From NCBI GenBank assembly GCA_034722275.1, contig JAYENW010000020.1, forward strand, positions 1 to 64,000: a stretch of DNA of 64,000 bases. The letters are read 5' to 3'. The first letter of the stretch is position 1, and every line of letters begins with the position of its first letter. Under the pieces are notes generated by a model. That model did not search any database, was not told where the DNA came from, and was given only the letters and a program-made list of their open reading frames with translations. Origin of the DNA: M55B177 sp034722275. Lineage in GTDB: Bacteria; Chloroflexota; Dehalococcoidia; GIF9; AB-539-J10. Shown here piece by piece: positions 43,174 through 50,497 of the stretch. Both the position numbers and the translations under genes were made by a program.

Positions 43174-44188
43174 GAAAGTGAGGGTGGCACTTGATGCTAT
43201 GGGTGGTGATTTTGCCCCTGAAGAGATAGTCAAAGGAGCAGTTCTGGCGGCGCAAAGAAATGACGTCGAGGTTATTTTAACTGGTCCTGGTGATGTATTG
43301 AAAAGGGAGTTAGGCAAATATAAGTTTTCTCAGAATTTGCCCATTCGCTGCGTCGAAGCCAAACAAGTTATCAGCGAGGATGAGCCGCCCGCTTCGGCAG
43401 TCCGTCGCAAGCCTGATTCTTCTATAGTCATGGCAGCGAAGCTGGTGAAATCGGGTGAGGCTGATGCTTTAGTGAGTGCTGGGTCCAGCGCTGCAGTAGC
43501 AGTTAGTGCTATCCAGTATATAGGCATGGTAGAAGGAATAGAGCGTCCCGCGGTTGGTGGAAATTTGGGTAGCTTCGCACCTGATATAGTGATTATGGAT
43601 ATGGGTGTCAATGTTGATTGTAAGCCACAGCATCTTTTGGCCTTTGCCATTGAGGGTTGTGTTTTTGCTGAAAAGTTGCTCAATGTTTCCGACCCTACTG
43701 TAGGTTTATTGAGTACTGGTGTTGAGGAGAGCAAAGGAAATGAGGCAGTGCGCGAAGCTTACTCTTTGCTTCGGAGTGGGAACTTGAATTTTATTGGTAA
43801 GATAGAGGGCAATGAAATATTGAGCGGGCGGGCTAATGTCATCGTTTGCGATGGATTTGTGGGCAATGTGCTGTTGAAATTTTATGAAAGTATAGGAGAC
43901 TGTGCGAAAACCTATGTAAAGCGAAGATTAAGATTCCCTCCATTGAGGGCGGTAGCTGGCTTGCTATTTGGTAGTTTGTTTCCTGTAACCAAAATAGCTT
44001 ATGAAGGTGAAGAAGAGGGTGGTGGTATTCTATGGGGTATCAACGGGGTTGTCAGAATAGCACATGGCAGCGGTAAAGCTCCTCATATCGCTCATGCTAT
44101 AGCAAGCGCCAAGAAAGCTTTTGAAGCTGACATCGTTGATTCCTTGAAGGCTAGATTAGCTGAGTTCAAAAATGAAAGCAGATTATGA
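43160..44188 (+). CDS. plsX: Phosphate acyltransferase PlsX (copy 1)
   Basis: A 342-residue PlsX, converting acyl-ACP to acyl-phosphate for PlsY. Signatures are VRVALDAMGGDFAPEEIVKG, the SIVMAAKLVKSGEADALVSAG segment split around Ser/Ala rich VSAGSSAAVAVSA (the usual SAGNTGA is altered), MDMGVNVDCKP and ANVIVCDGFVGNVLLKF. A second PlsX (47444-48445) occurs 3 kb downstream. Both are full length. Start overlaps the dehydratase gene by 14 bases. Confidence 0.92.
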   Translation: MTESKKVRVALDAMGGDFAPEEIVKGAVLAAQRNDVEVILTGPGDVLKRELGKYKFSQNLPIRCVEAKQVISEDEPPASAVRRKPDSSIVMAAKLVKSGEADALVSAGSSAAVAVSAIQYIGMVEGIERPAVGGNLGSFAPDIVIMDMGVNVDCKPQHLLAFAIEGCVFAEKLLNVSDPTVGLLSTGVEESKGNEAVREAYSLLRSGNLNFIGKIEGNEILSGRANVIVCDGFVGNVLLKFYESIGDCAKTYVKRRLRFPPLRAVAGLLFGSLFPVTKIAYEGEEEGGGILWGINGVVRIAHGSGKAPHIAHAIASAKKAFEADIVDSLKARLAEFKNESRL

Positions 44189-44252
44189 AAGTGGTTTTCA
44201 CCAAGACTCAGGATGAAAGTAATAATCAAATAACCACAAAGGAGGTATTTAT

Positions 44253-44495
44253 ATGTCTGTTGAAGAGGAAATAAAGGATATCGTGGCTGGTATTGCCCAT
44301 GTTGACAAGAGCCTCATTGCTCGAGAAAGTACCTTTAAGGATATAAAGGCGGATTCGCTGGATATGGTACAGGCAATGGTGGCGGTGGAAGATAAATTCA
44401 CTATTGAGATTCCTGATGAGGAAGCTCAGAAGTTCCAGAATTTTGGCGATTTTGTCGCTTATGTAGAAAGTCAAGTAAAGGGAGGAAAATCTTAG
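44253..44495 (+). CDS. acpP: Acyl carrier protein
   Basis: An 80-residue acidic four-helix ACP. The phosphopantetheine attachment serine is Ser35 in IKADSLDMVQAMVAVEDKF. Preceded by a strong AAAGGAGG site, consistent with high expression. It sits between plsX and fabL, so it most likely serves the fatty-acid synthase encoded here. Confidence 0.95.
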   Translation: MSVEEEIKDIVAGIAHVDKSLIARESTFKDIKADSLDMVQAMVAVEDKFTIEIPDEEAQKFQNFGDFVAYVESQVKGGKS

Positions 44496-44497
44496 GC

Positions 44498-45274
44498 ATG
44501 TCTTCCGAGAACAAACTGGCTCTGGTGACCGGGAGCGGACGAGGCATAGGCCGAGCTATTGCGCTCAAGCTGGCTTCACAGGGAACTGATATCATCGTCA
44601 ATTTCTTTCGTCGCCGTGGGTCTGCTGAACAAACAGCCAGAGATATTGAAGCTCTGGGGGTAAAAGCTGAGATTATCCGGGCTAACCTTGCTGACCCGGC
44701 TAAGATCGATGAGATGTTTGACACGATTGCCAGTAAGTTTGGATACCTTGATATTCTCATTAACAATGCTGCCTCCGGTGTTGGTCGCTCCGTTATGGAA
44801 ATTGATGCCAAAGCCTGGGATTGGACTATGGATATCAATGTCAAGGCTGCCTTATTTTGTGCTCAACACGCAGCCAAGTTGATGGATGGTAGAAATGGCA
44901 AAATAGTGAATATCTCCAGTTTAGGCTCTTCCTTTGTATTGCCTACCTATGCCATTGTTGGCATGTCTAAAGCTGCCCTGGAAGCCTTAACTCGCTACCT
45001 GGCGATAGAATTGGCTCCCAGGAATATTTGTGTCAATGTGGTCTCTGCCTCTGCTGTGGAGACAGAGGCACTCAAGTTTTACATCAAGGAAGGTTTGATA
45101 AAGGACACGCGCCAGGCGACGCCAGCCGGGAGAATGGTGATTCCTGAAGATGTGGCTAATGCAGTGGCTTTTCTCTGTAGTGAAGAGGCTTTTATGATCA
45201 GGGGGCAGACGATCATTGTTGATGGCGCTACATCCGCAGCGCCCTTTATCAACATTGGGAGTGAAGAACAGTGA
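44498..45274 (+). CDS. fabL: Enoyl-ACP reductase III, FabL-type SDR
   Basis: A 258-residue short-chain dehydrogenase. The cofactor motif is LVTGSGRGIGRAIALKL, and the catalytic pair is Tyr151 and Lys158 (YAIVGMSK), the Y-x6-K spacing of FabL rather than the Y-x3-K of FabG. Other FabL-like segments are NNAASGVGRSVMEID, AKAWDWTMDINVKAALFCAQ and MIRGQTIIVDG. It reduces trans-2-enoyl-ACP with NADPH, completing the elongation cycle; this class is resistant to triclosan in characterised members. It starts two bases after acpP and overlaps fabF by 4 bases. Confidence 0.88.
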   Translation: MSSENKLALVTGSGRGIGRAIALKLASQGTDIIVNFFRRRGSAEQTARDIEALGVKAEIIRANLADPAKIDEMFDTIASKFGYLDILINNAASGVGRSVMEIDAKAWDWTMDINVKAALFCAQHAAKLMDGRNGKIVNISSLGSSFVLPTYAIVGMSKAALEALTRYLAIELAPRNICVNVVSASAVETEALKFYIKEGLIKDTRQATPAGRMVIPEDVANAVAFLCSEEAFMIRGQTIIVDGATSAAPFINIGSEEQ

Positions 45275-46503
45275 AAATGCCCCGAATTGTCGTTACCGGA
45301 ATGGGTACTGTTAATCCTCTGGGCTTAAATGTGGAGGAATTCTGGTCGGGGCTGGTTGCTGGGAAGTCAGGAATTGCTCCCATTACCCGATTTGATGCCA
45401 GCAAGTTCTATGTCAAGGTAGATGCTGAAGTGAAAGGCTTTGACCCGGCGAAGTATATGGACTTGAAGATGGTAGATCGCAATCCACGGGCCGTTCAGTT
45501 TGGTATTGCCGCTGCTAAAGAGGCGATAAGCTCAGCTAAGCTGGATATGTCCCAGGAAATCCCTGAACGAGTGGGAGTCAGTACTGCTTGCATGGTGGAA
45601 AGCGATTATATTATCAAACAAAATGAGCTACTTAATACCAGAGGGCCGCGGAGAGTTGAGCCTCTTTTCGTTGCCAAATCAAGTCCCAGTGCAGTTTCAA
45701 TGCAGGTGGGCATGATGCTGGGGGCTAAGGGGCCCAACTCCAGCGTGAATAGCCTTTGTGCCAGTGGGGCTGATGCCATAGGTACAGCACTGAATTTTAT
45801 CCGGTTGGGTTATGCTGATGTTATGATAGCTGGGGGAGCTGATTCTAGTTTGAGTCCTGTTGGCATAGCTGGAATTGATATGGTAGGAGCTGTATCACGC
45901 GAGGCTGACCCACTTAAGGCTTCCCGCCCCTTTGACCTTAACCGTAATGGCTTTGTCTACGGCGAAGGTGCTGGAATACTTGTCCTGGAAAGTTATGAAC
46001 ATGCCAGGAAGCGTGGTGCGCTGGTTTTGGCTGAGGTTGCTGGTGTTGGATGGTCTTTCGATGCCTATGACCAGACTGCTCCCGCTCCTGAAGCCGAGGC
46101 TTTTGCCATGAGAAGTGCTCTGGAAAATGCTGGCGCAAAGCCTGAAGAGGTTGACTATATCAATGCGCATGGTACCAGCACCAAGCTGAATGATGCTAAT
46201 GAAACCAGGGCTATTAAAATGGTCTTCGGGAAGCAGTCTTCTGAAATTCCTATAAGTTCTACCAAATCTATGATTGGTCATATAATAACGGCTGCCGGCG
46301 CTATTGAGGCTATCACCTCTATAATGATTATCAATAAAGGAATCATCCACGCTACCATAAATTATGAAACTCCTGACCCTGAATGCGATTTGGATTATGT
46401 CCCCAATGTAGCCAGGCAGGCGCAGGTAAATGTGTGTCTTAGCAATAGCTTTGGTCTGGGTGGTGAGAATTGCTGTCTCGTGCTGAAACGATTTAAGAAG
46501 TAA
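45271..46503 (+). CDS. fabF: 3-oxoacyl-ACP synthase II, FabF (copy 1)
   Basis: A 410-residue elongating ketosynthase. The catalytic triad is visible: Cys163 in NSLCASGADAIG, His in NAHGTSTKLND, and His in KSMIGHIITAAGAIEA. Start is GTG 45271, overlapping the fabL TGA, with ATG 45277 as an alternative. It condenses malonyl-ACP with acyl-ACP. A second FabF-like gene lies at 50498-51763. No FabH or FabD is encoded in the window. Confidence 0.95.
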   Translation: MKMPRIVVTGMGTVNPLGLNVEEFWSGLVAGKSGIAPITRFDASKFYVKVDAEVKGFDPAKYMDLKMVDRNPRAVQFGIAAAKEAISSAKLDMSQEIPERVGVSTACMVESDYIIKQNELLNTRGPRRVEPLFVAKSSPSAVSMQVGMMLGAKGPNSSVNSLCASGADAIGTALNFIRLGYADVMIAGGADSSLSPVGIAGIDMVGAVSREADPLKASRPFDLNRNGFVYGEGAGILVLESYEHARKRGALVLAEVAGVGWSFDAYDQTAPAPEAEAFAMRSALENAGAKPEEVDYINAHGTSTKLNDANETRAIKMVFGKQSSEIPISSTKSMIGHIITAAGAIEAITSIMIINKGIIHATINYETPDPECDLDYVPNVARQAQVNVCLSNSFGLGGENCCLVLKRFKK

Positions 46504-46568
46504 CAGACGTCATAGTGATTTGTCGTTCTGAGGGGAAAAATCTTGAAGTGAAAGATGAAGGAAGTGAA

Positions 46569-47324
46569 ATGGAATTAGAAGGTAAAATAGCGCTGGTCAC
46601 CGGAGCTTCTCGTGGTATGGGGAGAGCTATTGCCTTGAAGCTTGCCAGCCTTGGCTCTAAAGTCGCGGTTAATTATGTGAACATAGAGGCTGGTAATGAA
46701 GCTGACGCTGATGATGTAGTTGAAACTATAATACATGGTAAGGGAGAAGCTTTGAAAATTGAAGCTGATGTTCGGAATGGTGAGGCTGTGAAAGCCATGA
46801 TGGGACAAATCATTACTCAGTGGGGCAGAATAGACATCCTGGTAAACAACGCTGGTATTACCAGGGATAACCTGCTGTTGAGAATGTCTGAAGATGCCTG
46901 GGATGATGTAATGGCAACGAATTTGCGTAGCGCTTATCTGTGTACCAAGTTCGCTCTGCGGTCCATGGTAAGGCAAAGATGGGGACGTATTATCAGCATT
47001 GCTTCTATTGCTGGATTGATGGGGAATTCTGGGCAGACTAATTATGCAGCCTCTAAAGCGGGGTTGATTGCCTTTACCAAGAGTGTGGCTCGTGAAATGG
47101 GCTCACGTAACATCACAGCCAATGCAGTAGCCCCGGGCTTCATCAAGACCAGAATGACTGAAAACCTGTCTGATGAGGTAAAAAAGTCCATTTTATCCAT
47201 GATATCTCTATCCCGCTTTGGAGAACCAGAAGATGTAGCTGAGCTGGTGGCATTCCTGGCCAGTGATAGAGCTGGCTATATTACAGGACAGGTTATCTGC
47301 ATAGATGGTGGGGTATCTATGTGA
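46569..47324 (+). CDS. fabG: 3-oxoacyl-ACP reductase
   Basis: A 251-residue SDR. The NADPH-binding motif is LVTGASRGMGRAIALKL, NNAGITRDNLLLRMSE is a FabG hallmark, and the catalytic Ser-Tyr-Lys is seen in SIASIAGLMGNSGQTNYAASKAG (shown here as separate segments IASIAG and NYAASKAG). The start at 46569 has a GAAGGAAG ribosome site; the frame stays open to 46515 but without such a site. It reduces 3-oxoacyl-ACP after FabF. Confidence 0.94.
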   Translation: MELEGKIALVTGASRGMGRAIALKLASLGSKVAVNYVNIEAGNEADADDVVETIIHGKGEALKIEADVRNGEAVKAMMGQIITQWGRIDILVNNAGITRDNLLLRMSEDAWDDVMATNLRSAYLCTKFALRSMVRQRWGRIISIASIAGLMGNSGQTNYAASKAGLIAFTKSVAREMGSRNITANAVAPGFIKTRMTENLSDEVKKSILSMISLSRFGEPEDVAELVAFLASDRAGYITGQVICIDGGVSM

Positions 47325-47363
47325 GCATTCGTCGTTTCTCTGAGCATATCGCCTTGCGACATA

Positions 47364-47394
47364 TTGACAATGGAGCGACCTGATGATGCATAAT
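47364..47394 (+). promoter_or_regulatory. Candidate internal promoter before second plsX
   Basis: A perfect TTGACA (47364-47369) and CATAAT (47389-47394) are separated by 19 bases, slightly long. It lies in the 119-base gap between fabG and the second plsX and could let the downstream part of the locus be transcribed independently. Confidence 0.4.
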
Positions 47395-47443
47395 ATCTCC
47401 ACATATATGTAGAGTGGGAGTTCTTACTCACCTTAGGGGTGAT

Positions 47444-48445
47444 ATGAATGATAAAATGGTGAAGATAGCTGTTGATGCTATGGGAGGTGATTACGCTCCT
47501 CCAGAAATAGTCAAAGGAGCAATTCAGGCAGCCAGAGAACAGGAAGTGGAAATTATTCTGGCAGGTCGTGAGGAAGTTATCAAGGGGGAGGTTGCCAAGT
47601 ACAATACTTCGAAACTTCCCTTTAGTATCATAAACGCCAATGATGTCATACAGGATGGCGAATTCCCAGTGACAGCCCTGCGTTTCAAGCCGGATGCTTC
47701 CATTCTGGTAGCTACCAGAATGGTGAAGGAAGGTGAAGCTGATGCTGTAGTAAGCATGGGCTCTACTGGCGCAGTTATGGTGAGCGCGATAGAAATCCTG
47801 GGAAAACTGGAAGGTATAAAGCGTCCCAGTGCCGGTGGTTTTCTTTGTGGATTTGCCCCCGAGACAATGGTGTTTGACATGGGCCCAAACGCTGATTGTA
47901 AGCCACGAGATTTGTTGAATTTTGCCATTATAGGTTCTGTTGTTGCTCAAAAGATATTGCATATCAGTAAACCCACAGTAGCCCTTCTGAGCAACGGCGC
48001 TGAAGAAGGAAAGGGGAATCTTCTGGTAAAGAAAGCTTATCCTTTGTTTAAGGAAAGTCACCTTAACTTTATTGGCAATGTAGAGGGAGGCGGCATTCCT
48101 TTTGGCAGGGCGAATGTTGTTGTTTGTGATGGGTTCATTGGGAATATTTTGTTAAAATTCTGTGAAGGTTTAGGCGTGGCTGTGGTTGAGCGATTGAAGA
48201 CTGTTTTGGATAAGCAAATTCCAGAGGAACAAATAAAGGCTATCACCAATGACTTATTTGCCCTTACTCATAGTGCAGAAGCGGGTGGTCCCATTTTTGG
48301 GGTAGATGGCGTCGTGGTGATCGGGCATGGTCGTTCTAAAGCTCCACAGGTGGCCGATGCTATACGCATGGCAAAAATGATGGTGGAAACTAATTTGGTG
48401 GAGGAATTAAAATTGGAGCTGGGGAGAGTAAAGAGTGAAGGTTAA
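47444..48445 (+). CDS. PlsX-like phosphate acyltransferase (copy 2)
   Basis: About 333 residues, clearly homologous to the first PlsX along its length (VKIAVDAMGGDYAPPEIVKG, FDMGPNADCKP, ANVVVCDGFIGNILLKF). The segment corresponding to the usual SAGNTGA reads SMGSTGAVMVSA. The start at 47444 has a GGGGTGAT-like site; the frame extends back to 47414. Two PlsX enzymes in one locus suggest distinct acyl-ACP pools or a specialised second role. Confidence 0.88.
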   Translation: MNDKMVKIAVDAMGGDYAPPEIVKGAIQAAREQEVEIILAGREEVIKGEVAKYNTSKLPFSIINANDVIQDGEFPVTALRFKPDASILVATRMVKEGEADAVVSMGSTGAVMVSAIEILGKLEGIKRPSAGGFLCGFAPETMVFDMGPNADCKPRDLLNFAIIGSVVAQKILHISKPTVALLSNGAEEGKGNLLVKKAYPLFKESHLNFIGNVEGGGIPFGRANVVVCDGFIGNILLKFCEGLGVAVVERLKTVLDKQIPEEQIKAITNDLFALTHSAEAGGPIFGVDGVVVIGHGRSKAPQVADAIRMAKMMVETNLVEELKLELGRVKSEG

Positions 48446-48567
48446 AATTTTGGAGGCACACGGCTCCACCTTTCGAGAATGAAATCAAGGAGCAAGCTGA
48501 GGAATTAGCCAAAGAGCTGGATGCCCAAATTAGCCTTGGCTATGAAGGAATGGAGATTGAAGTCTAA
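48435..48567 (+). pseudogene. Possible frameshifted small gene
   Basis: A GTG at 48435, overlapping the plsX stop, opens a frame reading MKVKILEAHGSTF before a stop at 48480-48482. In another frame from about 48466 the translation becomes PPFENEIKEQAEELAKELDA and continues with coding-like composition to a TAA at 48565-48567. A one-base change near 48466-48475 would join them into a ~44-residue acidic protein. It may be a disrupted gene, a sequencing artefact, or chance. Confidence 0.3.
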
Positions 48568-48641
48568 GGAATATCTTGATAAAGTAGAAGGAATTCTCGC
48601 TGAAGTGCGAATGGTAAAGAATTATAATCTGGAGGTGAATT

Positions 48642-49481
48642 ATGTCAATAGCTGTGCTTGTTGATAGTGTTTCTGGTATTACCAAAGAAATTGCCGATGA
48701 ATACCATATGCGGCTGGTTCCTTTGCACCTGATATGGGATAAGGAGGAATACGCTGACTGGGTGGACATAACCCCAAAGGAATTTTACGCTCGGTTGAAG
48801 ACAGCAAAGACCTGGCCCACTACCGATGGCGCGGTTCAAGGGGAGTTCTATGATGCCTTCGAGGAGCTGCGAGGCAAGGTTGATGGCGTAGTTGCCATTA
48901 CCCTCAGCCCCAATACCCCTTCAGCAGGTTACCGCTCGGCTTTAATGGCAAAAGATATGGTCGAAGGCATCCCCATTGAGGTTGTTGACTCTCACTTTGT
49001 TATAGTAGCTGAGGGTTTGGTAGCCACTGCTGCTGCTAATGCTGCCACTGCCGGTGGCAGCCTGGAGGAAGTAATCAAGGCGGCTGAGAGTGTTATCCCT
49101 AAAATGAATGTTTTTCTTAATCCTGGCTCGATAAGTTATTTTCTACGTCTTGGGCGTGTTGCTGAATCTGAGATAGCTTCAAGAGAGAATAGCTGTATTA
49201 TCACCATCAAGGAAGGCAAAATTACCGCATCTGGGGAGGAATATGTTACCAGGGAAAAAGCGCGCCACCGCCTCAAGGAATTGGTGAAGGAAAAAGCGAG
49301 AAAGGATACGCCACTTCACGCTGCCATAATTCATGCTGCGGCATTGGAGGAAGCTGAGGAATTCAAAAAATGGATTGCATCTCAATACAACTGTGTTGAG
49401 CTCTGGATAGGAGAAGCTTCTCCAGCAATAGCAATTCATCTCAGCCCAGAATCGCTTGGGGTAGCTTTTCATAACGAATAA
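48642..49481 (+). CDS. Divergent DegV-family protein (copy 1)
   Basis: A 279-residue DegV/FakB-fold protein; the family binds fatty acids and presents them to FakA for phosphorylation. The N-terminal IAVLVDSVSGITKEIADEYH and the C-terminal domain are in place. However, the usual T-S-x-P-S fatty-acid-binding segment reads PTTDGAVQGEF, and the usual S-S-K-L-S-G-T reads LSPNTPSAGYRSA, so carboxylate contacts are changed. A GGAGGTGA site precedes the ATG. The gene lies 14 bases before the FakA-like kinase, implying partnership. Confidence 0.85.
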   Translation: MSIAVLVDSVSGITKEIADEYHMRLVPLHLIWDKEEYADWVDITPKEFYARLKTAKTWPTTDGAVQGEFYDAFEELRGKVDGVVAITLSPNTPSAGYRSALMAKDMVEGIPIEVVDSHFVIVAEGLVATAAANAATAGGSLEEVIKAAESVIPKMNVFLNPGSISYFLRLGRVAESEIASRENSCIITIKEGKITASGEEYVTREKARHRLKELVKEKARKDTPLHAAIIHAAALEEAEEFKKWIASQYNCVELWIGEASPAIAIHLSPESLGVAFHNE

Positions 49482-49495
49482 AGCAGGAGGCGACC

Positions 49496-50419
49496 ATGGC
49501 AGCAGTAACGGAAGTAGAGCTGGATGGGCAGGATTTGAAGAAGGCATTGGAGGGGGCGAAGGATTATATCGAGCGACATATAGATGAAGTAAACGAATTG
49601 AATGTTTTTCCTGTTCCCGATGGAGATACCGGCATAAATATGTTTCTCACTATGAAGTCGGCGCTGGAGGCAACAGAGAAAGCAGACCCTTCTGTGGAAG
49701 CTATTGCTGCTTCTGCAGCTAAAGGGGCCCTCATGGGGGCAAGAGGCAATTCTGGGGTCATCCTTTCTCAGATGCTGAGAGGGGTGGCTAAAGGATTGGA
49801 AGGGAAAACGACTTTCTCCTTTGCTGACTTTGCTCATGCCCTTCATATTGCCTCAGAGCAAGCCTATAAAGTCGTTGACAAACCGGTTGAGGGGACTATT
49901 CTCACTGTTATCAGGGAAGTTTCTGAAGAGGCATCACGGGTGACACAGAAGAAAGCCAGTTTTGTGCGTGCCATAAGTGCCGTTGTCTTGAGAGCCAGGA
50001 AAACAGTTAAGCGAACGCCAGAGATGCTTCCCGTGCTGAAAGAAGCTGGGGTTGTAGATGCTGGAGCCAAAGGTTTGTATTATTTCTTTGCGGGGATGGA
50101 AAATGTTATCTGCCGAATACCTGATAAGCTTCACTCTGAGAGAAAATCCTCCGCTGCTGCCTCTACAAAGAAGGAAACAAGGGTCTACGGCTTTGACGTG
50201 CAATTTTTGCTTGCGGGCGAAGATTTGCCGGTGGGAGAAATAAAAGAGAGAGTTGTTGCTGCTGGTGAATGCCCTCTCGTGGTTGGTGATGAAGAGCTTT
50301 TGAAAGTTCATGTCCATACCATGAATCCTGATGATATTTTAACCTATGCTCGCAGCAAAGGGTCAGTGAAGGATATCGTAGTCGAGGATATGGACTTGCA
50401 GGTGCAGAAGTTCAAATAA
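49496..50419 (+). CDS. Short FakA-like DAK2-domain kinase
   Basis: A 307-residue protein matching the N-terminal DhaL/DAK2 kinase domain and the middle domain of fatty-acid kinase FakA. The Mg-ATP loop is NVFPVPDGDTGINM (Asp42 and Asp44), followed by MGARGNSGVILSQMLRG. The middle domain has FDVQFLLAGEDLP and LLKVHVHTMNPDDIL. Typical FakA proteins are about 550 residues; the C-terminal ~220-residue domain is missing, and no frame continues it. An AGGAGG site precedes the ATG. It probably phosphorylates a fatty acid carried by a DegV protein, giving acyl-phosphate that could enter at PlsY. Confidence 0.85.
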   Translation: MAAVTEVELDGQDLKKALEGAKDYIERHIDEVNELNVFPVPDGDTGINMFLTMKSALEATEKADPSVEAIAASAAKGALMGARGNSGVILSQMLRGVAKGLEGKTTFSFADFAHALHIASEQAYKVVDKPVEGTILTVIREVSEEASRVTQKKASFVRAISAVVLRARKTVKRTPEMLPVLKEAGVVDAGAKGLYYFFAGMENVICRIPDKLHSERKSSAAASTKKETRVYGFDVQFLLAGEDLPVGEIKERVVAAGECPLVVGDEELLKVHVHTMNPDDILTYARSKGSVKDIVVEDMDLQVQKFK

Positions 50420-50449
50420 TTCTCCCTTTCCTGGCTGGAGAAACATTTT

Positions 50450-50478
50450 AAAGTCCTCTCCTGTCAGGAGAGGACTTT
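50450..50478. terminator. Perfect 12-pair hairpin between fakA-like gene and second fabF
   Basis: AAAGTCCTCTCC (50450-50461) pairs perfectly with GGAGAGGACTTT (50467-50478) around a TGTCA loop. A 12-pair stem is unlikely by chance. There is no long U-run beyond the TTT in the stem, so it may be a weak terminator, an attenuator or an RNA-processing site. It lies 20 bases before the second fabF GTG. Confidence 0.65.
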
Positions 50479-50497
50479 CATAATCGGAGGTGTTCAG

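Noticed and set aside
47276..48061. Long 261-codon frame on the minus strand opposite plsX copy 2
   Set aside because: It lies entirely antisense to a well-supported enzyme, has a composition typical of shadow frames and lacks a ribosome site.
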